Origin: Gemmatimonadota bacterium
GTDB lineage: Bacteria > Gemmatimonadota > Gemmatimonadetes > Gemmatimonadales > GWC2-71-9
Assembly (NCBI GenBank): GCA_016704275.1
Contig: JADJAK010000003.1
Location: 186,001 to 250,000 of the forward strand
DNA length: 64,000 nt
Direction of reading: 5' to 3'
Shown here: positions 41,562-49,300 of the stretch, one piece after another
Layout: each line of letters starts with the position of its first letter
Position numbering within the stretch: position 1 is the first letter of the stretch
Position numbers and translations under genes: made by a program
Notes under the pieces: model-generated
The model's input: the letters and a program-made list of their open reading frames with translations, nothing else
Database searches by the model: none
Told to the model about the DNA's origin: nothing

Positions 41562-41819
41562 ATGATTGAAAAGCAGCCCGTCATCGAGCAGCACCGTCAG
41601 CATGAGAGCGACACCGGATCCGCAAAGGTCCAGGTGGCCCTGCTCACGGCGCGCATCAACGGCCTCACCGACCATTTCCGCACCCACAAGAAGGACCATC
41701 ATGGTCGTCGTGGGCTGTTGAAGATGGTCGGGACACGGCGTCGCCTCCTCAACTACATGAAGAGCCGCGACCTGTCATCGTACCGTTCCCTGATCGCTGA
41801 ACTCGGACTCCGGAACTGA
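41562..41819 (+). CDS. rpsO: 30S ribosomal protein S15
   Basis: An 85-residue S15. SAKVQVALLTARINGLTDHF, HKKDHHGRRGLLKMVGTRRR and LLNYMKSRDLSSYRSLIAEL match the family closely; the HHGRRGLL segment contacts 16S rRNA. It is followed by an intrinsic terminator and then pnp, the classic rpsO-pnp order. Confidence 0.97.
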   Translation: MIEKQPVIEQHRQHESDTGSAKVQVALLTARINGLTDHFRTHKKDHHGRRGLLKMVGTRRRLLNYMKSRDLSSYRSLIAELGLRN

Positions 41820-41840
41820 CCGGGGAATGATGCTGCATGG

Positions 41841-41872
41841 GCGTCCCACGTGAGCACCGTGGGACGCTTTTT
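41841..41872 (+). terminator. Intrinsic terminator after rpsO
   Basis: A perfect 10-bp stem (41841-41850 with 41858-41867), 7-nt loop and five T residues (41868-41872). It is the clearest rho-independent terminator noticed in the window and lies between rpsO and pnp, so pnp is at least partly expressed separately or by read-through. Confidence 0.85.
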
Positions 41873-41901
41873 CGTATTGGCGTGCTCACTGACGTGAAGG
41901 A

Positions 41902-43989
41902 ATGAAAGTGCATCGTATTGAAACGCAGTTCGCGGGTCGCCCGCTGGTCATCGAGACCGGCCGCCTCGCCAAGCAGGCCGCAGGATCGGTTCTCGTGCAG
42001 TATGGCGAGACCACCGTGCTGGCCGCCGTGACGGTCTCGCCGAACGTCACCCACCTCCCGTTCTTCCCGCTGACCGTCGAGTACAAGGAGAAGACCTACG
42101 CCGCGGGCAAGATCCCGGGTGGGTTCCTCAAGCGCGAAGGTCGCCCGTCGGACGACGAGATCCTGAATTGCCGGATCATTGACCGCTCGATCCGCCCGCT
42201 CTTCCCCGAAGGCTTCCGTCATGAAGTGCAGGTCTTCGTGACCGTGCTCTCGACGGACCAGGAGAACGAGTCGGATGTGATCGGCGTGCTGGCCGCCTCG
42301 GCCGCGCTCGCGATCTCGGAGATCCCCTGGAACGGCCCGATCGCCGCGGCGCGCGTCGGCAAGGTCGAGAACAACTGGATCCTCAACCCGACGTTCCAGC
42401 AGCTTGAGTTCTCGGCGATGGATCTGGTCGTGGCCGGCCTCAAGGATTCGATCATGATGGTCGAGGGCGGCGCCCTCGAGGTGTCCGAGGCGGAAGTCCT
42501 CGACGGCCTCAAGGTCGCGCAGCTCGGCATCGTCGAGCAGGTCAAGCTGATCACCGATCTCGTCAAGAAGGTCGGCAAGCCGAAGATGGCGTGGGTCGCC
42601 CCGGAGAAGGACGCGGAGCTGGTCAAGGCCGTGAAGGGCGCCGCCGAGAAGGCGATGGCGAAGGCGATGAACGCGAAGGACAAGGCCGGCCGTGCCGCCG
42701 GCGTCTCGACCGTTCGCAAGGAGGCCCAGGCCGCCCTCATGGAGAAGTTCCCTGAGCGCGTCAAGGACATCGCCAACGAGCTCGAGGAGATCGAGTATCA
42801 CGCCATGCGGGCCCAGATTCTCGACAAGGGCGAGCGTATCGACGGCCGCGACCTCGAGACGATCCGCCCGATCACGCCGGAAGTCGGCGTCGTCCCCCGC
42901 GTGCACGGCACCGCCGTCTTCACGCGTGGCGAGACGCAGGCGTTCGTCGCCGTCACCCTCGGCACCGCCGATGACGAGCAGCGCCTCGACTCGATCGAAG
43001 TGAAGACCGAGCAGCGCAAGTCGTTCATGCTGCACTACAACTTCCCGCCGTACTCGACGGGCGAAGTCCGTCCGCTGCGCGGCACGTCGCGCCGCGAGAT
43101 CGGTCACGGCGCGCTGGCCGAGCGGGCGATTCATCCGCTCCTCCCGGCGACGGCTGACTTCCCGTACACGATCCGCATCGTCTCCGAGATCCTCGAGTCG
43201 AACGGCTCGTCGTCGATGGCGTCGGTCTGCGGCAGCTCGCTCGCGCTCATGGACGCCGGCGTGCCGATCAAGGCCGCCTGCGCCGGTGTCGCGATGGGCC
43301 TGATCAAGGAAGGGAAGAAGGTCGCGGTCCTGACCGACATCCTGGGCACCGAGGATCACCTCGGCGACATGGACTTCAAGGTCGCGGGCACCGAGGCCGG
43401 CATCACGTCGATCCAGATGGACATCAAGATCGAGGGCCTGTCGCTCGAGATCATGACGACCGCGCTGGAGCAGGCCCGCAAGGGTCGCCTGCACATCCTC
43501 GGCGAGATGAACAAGGTCATCACCACGCACCGGGACGAGATGTCGCCGTGGGCGCCGCGGATCTTCACGATCCAGATCCGCCCCGACAAGATCGGCGACG
43601 TGATCGGCCCCAAGGGCAAGACGATCCGCGGCATCCAGGACGCCTCGGGCGCCAAGGTCAACATCGACGACACCGGCCTCATCACCATCGCCGCCGTCGG
43701 CGCCGAGGCGGGCGACAAGGCGCGCGAGATGGTCATGGCCATCACGGCGGAGCCGGAAGTCGGCAAGATCTACGAGGGCCCGGTCAAGAGCACGACCGCC
43801 TTCGGAGCGTTCATCGAGATCATGCCGGGCGTCGAGGGGCTGCTGCACATTTCCGAGATCGACCACAAGCGGGTCGAGAAGACGGAAGACGTCCTGAAGA
43901 AGGGCGACATCGTGCAGGTCAAGCTCCTGGAAGTGGATGAGCGCGGCCGCATGAAGCTGTCGCGGAAGGCCCTCCTCCCGAAGGAGTGA
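41902..43989 (+). CDS. pnp: Polyribonucleotide nucleotidyltransferase (PNPase)
   Basis: A 695-residue 3'-to-5' phosphorolytic RNase of the degradosome. Two RNase PH domains are present (N-terminal with FFPLTVEYKEKTYAAGKIPG and RIIDRSIRPLFPEGF; second with GTSRREIGHGALAERAI, SNGSSSMASVCGSSLALMDA and DILGTEDHLGDMDFKVAGT), separated by a helical domain. A KH domain (IRPDKIGDVIGPKGKTIRGI) and an S1 domain (GAFIEIMPGVEGLLHISEI) end the protein. It overlaps the M16 peptidase start by GTGA. Confidence 0.97.
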   Translation: MKVHRIETQFAGRPLVIETGRLAKQAAGSVLVQYGETTVLAAVTVSPNVTHLPFFPLTVEYKEKTYAAGKIPGGFLKREGRPSDDEILNCRIIDRSIRPLFPEGFRHEVQVFVTVLSTDQENESDVIGVLAASAALAISEIPWNGPIAAARVGKVENNWILNPTFQQLEFSAMDLVVAGLKDSIMMVEGGALEVSEAEVLDGLKVAQLGIVEQVKLITDLVKKVGKPKMAWVAPEKDAELVKAVKGAAEKAMAKAMNAKDKAGRAAGVSTVRKEAQAALMEKFPERVKDIANELEEIEYHAMRAQILDKGERIDGRDLETIRPITPEVGVVPRVHGTAVFTRGETQAFVAVTLGTADDEQRLDSIEVKTEQRKSFMLHYNFPPYSTGEVRPLRGTSRREIGHGALAERAIHPLLPATADFPYTIRIVSEILESNGSSSMASVCGSSLALMDAGVPIKAACAGVAMGLIKEGKKVAVLTDILGTEDHLGDMDFKVAGTEAGITSIQMDIKIEGLSLEIMTTALEQARKGRLHILGEMNKVITTHRDEMSPWAPRIFTIQIRPDKIGDVIGPKGKTIRGIQDASGAKVNIDDTGLITIAAVGAEAGDKAREMVMAITAEPEVGKIYEGPVKSTTAFGAFIEIMPGVEGLLHISEIDHKRVEKTEDVLKKGDIVQVKLLEVDERGRMKLSRKALLPKE

Positions 43990-45254
43990 GGACACCGTCG
44001 GTGCGTACCGTCCAACTCGACGAAGCGCTCTTCCGCACCGACCTGCCCAATGGCCTCGTGGTCGTCACCGAACGCCTCCCCGGTGTTCGGTCGGCGGCCG
44101 CGGGGATCTGGGTTCGCACCGCCAGTGGGCACGAGACCCCCGCGAAGATGGGCGTGTCGCACCTGCTGGAACACATGGTCTTCAAGGGAACCGAACGGCG
44201 CAGCGCGCGCGAGATTGCTCTCGCGCTCGAGACGCGGGGCGGTTCCCTCGATGCATACACCTCCCGCGACCACACCTCGTATCAGGCACACGTTCTCGAC
44301 GCCGACCTGCCGCTGGCCCTCGACGTCCTGACCGACCTGGTTCGCCGTCCGCTGCTGCGCGACAGCGACCTGAGCCTCGAACGGAACGTCGTGCTCGAGG
44401 AGCTCAACGGGGTGAAGGACACCCCGGACGACCTCGTCTTCGAGTTGTTCGGCGAGACGATCTGGCCCTCGCATCCCTACGGCTACTCGATCCTCGGGAC
44501 CGCCGAGACCGTCGGTGCGCTGCAGGTCACCGATCTCCGAGCGGTGCACGCCGAGGGGTACTATCCCGGCAATGCCGTGATCGCCGTGGCCGGCAACATC
44601 ACCCACGAGCAGGTCCTCGGCCTGCTGGAGCAGGAAGGATGGTTCGCGGGCGAGGCGCGCGCGTCCCGCCCCGCGGTGGTGCCGGTCCCCGCGCGTCGCG
44701 GCATCGCGCGCGTGGAGACCGACGACCTGCAGCAGGTCCACGTCGTCCTCGGCACCGACACCGTCGGCTCGGCCGACCCGCGTCGATGGGGAATTGCCCT
44801 GTTGACCACGGCGCTCGGCGGCGGGATGTCGAGCCGGCTGTTCCAGCGCGTGCGTGAGGAGCTGGGGCTCTGCTACGCGGTCTATGCCTGGCACACCCAT
44901 TACCGCGCGACCGGCGTCTTTGGCGTCTACGTGGGGACCCAGCCGAGCACCGCCGATCAGGCGGTGGCGGCGATCGAAACGGAACTGACGCACCTTGCGT
45001 CGGAGGGGCTTCCGGCCGGAGAATTGGCGGACGCCAAGAGCCAGCTGCAGGGGCAGGTGATGCTGGCGCTGGAGGGAACGTCGAGCCGGATGCACCGCTT
45101 GGCGTCGCATGTCTTGCAGGAAGAACCCTATCGCCCACTCGACGAGGTCCTTGGCCTCATTGCGGGCGTCACGCTCGAGGAGACGGCAGCCCTGGCCGCC
45201 GAATTCCTCACCCCGGCGCGGATGACAACCGTCCGCCTCGGCCCACGTCACTGA
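43986..45254 (+). CDS. M16-family zinc peptidase (processing-peptidase-like)
   Basis: A 422-residue inverzincin. The inverted zinc site H59-L-L-E62-H63 lies in GVSHLLEHMVFKGTERRS, with the downstream acidic ligand in ERNVVLEELNGVKD near residue 138. The C-terminal half is the inactive M16 repeat (GGGMSSRLFQRVREELGLCY). Proteins of this type often follow pnp in bacteria. No signal peptide is visible, so it is probably cytoplasmic. The GTG at 43986 overlaps the pnp stop; another GTG at 44001 is possible. Confidence 0.92.
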   Translation: MRTPSVRTVQLDEALFRTDLPNGLVVVTERLPGVRSAAAGIWVRTASGHETPAKMGVSHLLEHMVFKGTERRSAREIALALETRGGSLDAYTSRDHTSYQAHVLDADLPLALDVLTDLVRRPLLRDSDLSLERNVVLEELNGVKDTPDDLVFELFGETIWPSHPYGYSILGTAETVGALQVTDLRAVHAEGYYPGNAVIAVAGNITHEQVLGLLEQEGWFAGEARASRPAVVPVPARRGIARVETDDLQQVHVVLGTDTVGSADPRRWGIALLTTALGGGMSSRLFQRVREELGLCYAVYAWHTHYRATGVFGVYVGTQPSTADQAVAAIETELTHLASEGLPAGELADAKSQLQGQVMLALEGTSSRMHRLASHVLQEEPYRPLDEVLGLIAGVTLEETAALAAEFLTPARMTTVRLGPRH

Positions 45255-45276
45255 CCTTCACGGAAGCGAGCAGATC

Positions 45277-46389
45277 ATGCTGATCGGCGTACCGAAGGAA
45301 ATCAAGACGAACGAAAATCGCGTCGGGCTCGTCCCGTCGGGTGTCGAGGCCCTGGTCCGCGAGGGGCATGCGGTGCAGGTCGAGACCGGGGCTGGCATCG
45401 GCAGCGGCTTCAGCGACGAGAACTACGTCGCGGCGGGCGCGACGATTGCGCCGAGCGCCGATGCGACGTGGGCCAACGCGGACATGATCATCAAGGTGAA
45501 GGAGCCGATCGCGGTCGAGTGGCCGCGGATGCGTCCGGGCCTGGTGATGTACACCTACTTCCACTTCGCCGCCGACGAACCGCTGACGCGCGCGGTCATG
45601 AAGTCGGGCGCGATTGCGGTGGCCTACGAGACGGTCCAGCTCCCCGGTGGCCAGCTCCCGCTGCTGACGCCGATGTCGGAAGTCGCCGGCCGCCTCGCGG
45701 TGCAGGAAGGCGCCAAGTACAACGAGAAGCTCTTCGGCGGCCGCGGTGTGCTGCTCGGCGGCGTGCCCGGCGTGAAGCCCGCCAAGGTCGTCATCATCGG
45801 CGGCGGCGTGGTCGGCATCAACTCGGCGAAGATGGCCGCCGGCCTCGGCGCCGATGTCACCATCCTCGACACCTCGCTCGATCGGCTCCGTTACCTCGAC
45901 GACGTGCTCCCGGCAAACGTCGACACCGTCTTCTCGAATCGGCACAACATCCTCGACGCGGTCAAGGACGCCGACCTGATCATCGGTGCCGTCCTCATTC
46001 CGGGGAAGAAGGCGCCGCACCTGATCACCAAGGAAGACCTCAAGGGGATTCCTGACGGCTGCGTGATCGTCGACGTCGCGGTGGACCAGGGTGGCTGCGT
46101 CGAGACGATCAAGCCGACCACGCACGAAAACCCGACGTACTTCGTCGAGGGCGTGCTGCACTACGCCGTCGCCAACATGCCGGGTGCGGTGCCGCGCACG
46201 TCGACGCTCGCGCTCACCAACGCGACGCTGCCGTACGCGATCAAGCTCGCCAACCTCGGTTGGAAGGACGCCTGCCGCCAGGACGGCGCGCTCAAGCTCG
46301 GCCTCAACGTGGTGGACGGGAAGATCGTCTACGCCGGTGTTGCCGAAGCCTTCGGCCTCGAGTGCACCAACGTTGACAGCGTCCTCTAG
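45277..46389 (+). CDS. ald: Alanine dehydrogenase
   Basis: A 370-residue NAD-dependent L-alanine dehydrogenase (pyruvate + NH3 + NADH). MLIGVPKEIKTNENRVGLVP at the start, KVKEP (substrate lysine), YTYFHFAADEPLT (catalytic His), the Rossmann motif VIIGGGVVGINSAKMAAGLG and the VDVAVDQGGCVET segment are typical. A GGAAGCGAG lies before the ATG. The dut coding region begins inside its 3' end. Confidence 0.95.
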   Translation: MLIGVPKEIKTNENRVGLVPSGVEALVREGHAVQVETGAGIGSGFSDENYVAAGATIAPSADATWANADMIIKVKEPIAVEWPRMRPGLVMYTYFHFAADEPLTRAVMKSGAIAVAYETVQLPGGQLPLLTPMSEVAGRLAVQEGAKYNEKLFGGRGVLLGGVPGVKPAKVVIIGGGVVGINSAKMAAGLGADVTILDTSLDRLRYLDDVLPANVDTVFSNRHNILDAVKDADLIIGAVLIPGKKAPHLITKEDLKGIPDGCVIVDVAVDQGGCVETIKPTTHENPTYFVEGVLHYAVANMPGAVPRTSTLALTNATLPYAIKLANLGWKDACRQDGALKLGLNVVDGKIVYAGVAEAFGLECTNVDSVL

Positions 46390-46837
46390 TTCCGGCGGTC
46401 CCATCGAACTCCTCGTCGTGCGATTGCCGCACGGCGAGGGGTTGCCGCTTCCGGGCCGGGCGACGGCCGGGGCGGCGGGGATGGACATCGTGTCGGCAGT
46501 CGATGTGACGATCGCGCCGGGCGCCCGTGGGCTGGTGCCGACAGGGTTGTCGGTCGCAGTGCCGGACGGCTACGAATTGCAGCTGCGGCCGCGCTCGGGG
46601 CTCGCGCTCAAGCACGGCATCACGCTGCCGAACACGCCGGCCACGATCGATTCGGATTACCGTGGCGAGCTCCAGGTGATCCTGATCAACCATGGCGAGG
46701 CGCCGTTCGTGATCGCGCGCGGCGACCGGATCGCCCAGGCGCTGGTGCAGCGCGTGGAGCACGTGCTCTTCCGCGAGGTGGACGAACTGCCGCCGAGCGG
46801 ACGCGGGGCCGGGGGGTTCGGGAGTACGGGGCGGTAG
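46373..46837 (+). CDS. dut: dUTP diphosphatase
   Basis: A 154-residue trimeric dUTPase, keeping uracil out of DNA and supplying dUMP. The five motifs are in order: AAGMDI, RPRSGLALKHGI, IDSDYRGELQVI, RGDRIAQALV and the C-terminal GAGGFGSTGR. The likely start is the TTG at 46373, overlapping the ald end by 17 bp, since no ATG or GTG precedes motif 1 closely; the frame itself is open much further back inside ald. Confidence 0.93.
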   Translation: MTASSSSGGPIELLVVRLPHGEGLPLPGRATAGAAGMDIVSAVDVTIAPGARGLVPTGLSVAVPDGYELQLRPRSGLALKHGITLPNTPATIDSDYRGELQVILINHGEAPFVIARGDRIAQALVQRVEHVLFREVDELPPSGRGAGGFGSTGR

Positions 46838-46842
46838 GCATC

Positions 46843-46870
46843 GCGAACGGCGAAGGGCGAACGGCGAAGG
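46843..46870. repeat. Short 7-bp-period repeat between dut and racemase gene
   Basis: Two perfect 14-bp copies of GCGAACGGCGAAGG, equivalent to four heptamers GCGAASG. The array fills most of the 44-bp gap between the dut stop and the racemase ATG and supplies the purine-rich AAGGAGAG ribosome-binding region of the next gene. Confidence 0.85.
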
Positions 46871-46881
46871 AGAGCCTGCTG

Positions 46882-47577
46882 ATGAAGAAGCTTGGCTTGG
46901 TCGGTGGCATCAGTTGGGTCTCGACCATCGACTACTACCGCATCATCAACGAAGGCGTGAATGCCCGGCTCGGCGGACTCAACTTCGCCGAATGCGTCAT
47001 CGTCTCCGTCAACTTCGCAGACTTCGTCCGGAACAACACCGCGGGCGACTGGGACGCGACGGCGGACCTGCTGTCGACCGCCGCGGAGCAGCTGAAGCGT
47101 GCAGGCGCCGAGGGGATCGTCCTCTGCGCGAACACCGCGCACGCCGTCGCGGAGCAGGTCGAGCGTGCGGTGGGGCTGCCGCTGATTCATGTGTGCGATG
47201 CCACCGCCGCCGCCATCCGCGCTCAGGGCCTGACCCGCGTCGGGCTGCTCGGCACGCAGTTCACCATGGAGTTGCCGTTCTATGGTGAACGGCTCCAGGC
47301 CCATGGCATTGAGATGCTCGTCCCCGACACACAGTCCGAGCGCGATTTCATTCAGGCGACCATCCGGGACGAACTCGGCCGCGGGGTGATCCTCGCCGAG
47401 ACGAAGCGCCGGTACCTGCAAGCGATCGAGGACCTGCTTGCCCGCGGCGCCGAGGGGATCATCCTTGGCTGCACCGAGCTGCCGTTGATCCTCAGTCAGG
47501 CGGACCTCGCCGTTCCGGCCTTCGACACGACCCGGATTCACGCCGAGGCGGCGGTCGCGTTCGCTCTCTCCGACTGA
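46882..47577 (+). CDS. Aspartate/glutamate racemase family protein
   Basis: A 231-residue PLP-independent racemase fold. MKKLGLVGGISWVSTIDYYR is the typical start; the two catalytic cysteines lie in VLCANTAHAV (near residue 84) and ILGCTELPLIL (near 194). The substrate is probably aspartate, given the similarity to YgeA/RacX-type proteins, but glutamate cannot be excluded. Ala dehydrogenase upstream makes a local amino-acid theme. Confidence 0.9.
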   Translation: MKKLGLVGGISWVSTIDYYRIINEGVNARLGGLNFAECVIVSVNFADFVRNNTAGDWDATADLLSTAAEQLKRAGAEGIVLCANTAHAVAEQVERAVGLPLIHVCDATAAAIRAQGLTRVGLLGTQFTMELPFYGERLQAHGIEMLVPDTQSERDFIQATIRDELGRGVILAETKRRYLQAIEDLLARGAEGIILGCTELPLILSQADLAVPAFDTTRIHAEAAVAFALSD

Positions 47578-47870
47578 CGCATCCACCTCGGCTCGTTGGT
47601 GCCCCCGGTCATTTGACGATCGGTTGATCCTCCCCGGGCTCGCGCCGGCGTTTCTACCGCTGCCCCGGCGTCCGGGCGGTCACCCTCCTCGCGACGGCGA
47701 AGGCGATCAGGGCGGTCACGGCGAAGAACCCGGTCTGGGCATCGGCGCTTTCTGGTGGGGCGGGGGGATCGCCGTACTACGAGTACGACCACACCGAGTG
47801 CGTCTGGCAGGAGTCGACGCCGCCGGAGTACGGGCAGCGGATCAACGCGGACGGCGACTTCGAGATCTTC

Positions 47871-48527
47871 GTGGTGGTGACCGCACAGCCCGGTAGCTGT
47901 GCCTGGATGGCGATTTACAAGTACAAGGTGCCCGGCGGCGATGGCGCCGGCGCCCCACCGGGGTCGTGGGGACCAACGGGACCGACGCAGCCGCTGAATC
48001 CACTGGTCCCGCCGTCGGAGCCGTTGACGCCCGATTCGATCTGGACCGCAGCCGATGAATGTGATCACCTCGTCACGGGGTGTCTCGTGAAACTCGACGA
48101 CCGGCAGGGGCGCTACTTCCAGCAGGCGCTCGATCTTGTCGATCCCACGCATCCGACGTGTCGTACGGCGCTTGGCGCCATGCGGAGCGCGCTGGAGGCC
48201 GGGAAGGTCTTCATCGGGAGCGAGTCGATCGCCGATGGCCATGAAGGGGATCATTCGGCGATTACCGACATCCCCGTCGACCCGGCGACCGGCAAGCGTC
48301 GCTTCGTGAGCATGCACTTTGACCAGGATGATTATCGGCGGGTGAAGGAGCTCGGCAGGGAAGGCATGGAGGCGTTTGCGCGGCTGATGCTGCACGAAGC
48401 GATGCACTCGTTGTTCTTTTTCCATCCAAAGTCCGATGGTCAATCACCTCGCGGATATTATTCGACAACACCCTTCAACCTCTTCAATCCCGGCAGTTCA
48501 GCCAACGGATGCCTGAGGCCCCGATGA
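47871..48527 (+). CDS. Hypothetical protein with HEXXH motif, probably 5'-incomplete
   Basis: Unrecognised protein of at least 218 residues. A Pro/Gly-rich stretch (PGGDGAGAPPGSWGPTGPTQ) leads to a domain with paired cysteines and, near residue 174, LMLHEAMHSLFFFHPKS, a zincin-like HEXXH with a further His five residues on. The listed start is the first GTG. The same frame is open and looks coding back to 47628 (SPYYEYDHTECVWQESTPPE) but contains no ATG, GTG or TTG, so the gene may have lost its 5' end or uses an unseen start. Its stop overlaps the lipoprotein ATG (48524). Possibly a metallopeptidase domain of a once larger secreted protein. Confidence 0.5.
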   Translation: MVVTAQPGSCAWMAIYKYKVPGGDGAGAPPGSWGPTGPTQPLNPLVPPSEPLTPDSIWTAADECDHLVTGCLVKLDDRQGRYFQQALDLVDPTHPTCRTALGAMRSALEAGKVFIGSESIADGHEGDHSAITDIPVDPATGKRRFVSMHFDQDDYRRVKELGREGMEAFARLMLHEAMHSLFFFHPKSDGQSPRGYYSTTPFNLFNPGSSANGCLRPR

Positions 48528-49150
48528 TCTCGCCCTACCTTGCTCGCCTTGGGGTGCTCGCACTGCTGTGCGGTTGCGCCCATACACCGTCGGTACCCGC
48601 GGCGGAGCCATCCGGGGGAGCCCAGCCCCTGATGGCCACTGGTCCGGCCTGCGCCGCGCTGGCCGTGGTGCTCGATTCGCTCGCCGTCGGCCAGAGTGGT
48701 GCGTATCCGCTGCTGGCGGAAACGACCACCGCCTACGGACAGAAGAACTACGTGCCAGAGTTCTTTGCACGGTTGAAGGAGACGCGTGGCCTGCGCGAGG
48801 AGACGTGGAACAGCTTCCTCGCGCGCAATGCGCAGCCTGAACGCGTCTGCCCCGAGATGCCGGGGCATGGGCGCGCCGTGACGACTGCCAGCCCGCTTGC
48901 CTCGTGGCCCGCAATCCAGGCCGCGCACCCCAAGGCGGGCGTGGTGTTTATCCCGTCTGGGATTGGCGTGGCCGACGACGGCACCCAGGTGTTCATGCTC
49001 GTGACGGTGCGAGTGTCCGCGTGCGGGACGACGCGGTATATCGCGCTGGTTGATCGGGATCCTGCAGGTCGTTGGAAGATCGCCAGCCTCGTCGATGACG
49101 GCGGGATGGGAGACTGTCTGGGGCCGATCGGGAAGCCGCCAGGGTCCTGA
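48524..49150 (+). CDS. Putative lipoprotein, function unknown
   Basis: A 208-residue protein with a lipoprotein-type leader: MISPYLARLGVLALLCGCAH, with the likely lipidated Cys in LCGC. The mature part has several cysteines and no recognised family. ATG at 48524 is preferred over 48509 because it overlaps the preceding stop (ATGA) and begins the hydrophobic leader directly. Coupling suggests it works with the HEXXH protein upstream. Confidence 0.6.
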   Translation: MISPYLARLGVLALLCGCAHTPSVPAAEPSGGAQPLMATGPACAALAVVLDSLAVGQSGAYPLLAETTTAYGQKNYVPEFFARLKETRGLREETWNSFLARNAQPERVCPEMPGHGRAVTTASPLASWPAIQAAHPKAGVVFIPSGIGVADDGTQVFMLVTVRVSACGTTRYIALVDRDPAGRWKIASLVDDGGMGDCLGPIGKPPGS

Positions 49151-49203
49151 CCCGCAACGGTCCCAAGCGAATGGCGCACTGCGAGAACCTCCCCGCAGTG
49201 CGC

Positions 49204-49294
49204 CGTTCACCGTTCACCGTTCACCGTTCACCGTTCACCATTCACCGTTCACTGTTCACTGGTCACTGGTCACTGGTCACTGGTCACTGGTCAC
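49204..49294. repeat. Tandem 7-bp repeat, thirteen units of YRKTCAC
   Basis: Thirteen heptamers fill the gap between the lipoprotein gene and the convergent M14 gene: CGTTCAC x5, CATTCAC, CGTTCAC, TGTTCAC, then TGGTCAC x5. The orderly change from CGTTCAC to TGGTCAC implies stepwise duplication. The array ends 7 bp before the M14 stop codon region. Confidence 0.92.
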
Positions 49295-49300
49295 TCCGTG

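Noticed and set aside
47600..47780. Minus-strand frame giving a hydrophobic C-terminal segment (FFAVTALIAFAVARR)
   Set aside because: The frame is closed by a TAG within about 25 codons upstream and has no start, so it does not support a gene; the plus-strand reading continues into a long open frame.
41322..49294. Heptamer arrays as CRISPR
   Set aside because: Units are 7 bp and contiguous, with no unique spacers of 30-40 bp and no cas genes in the window.
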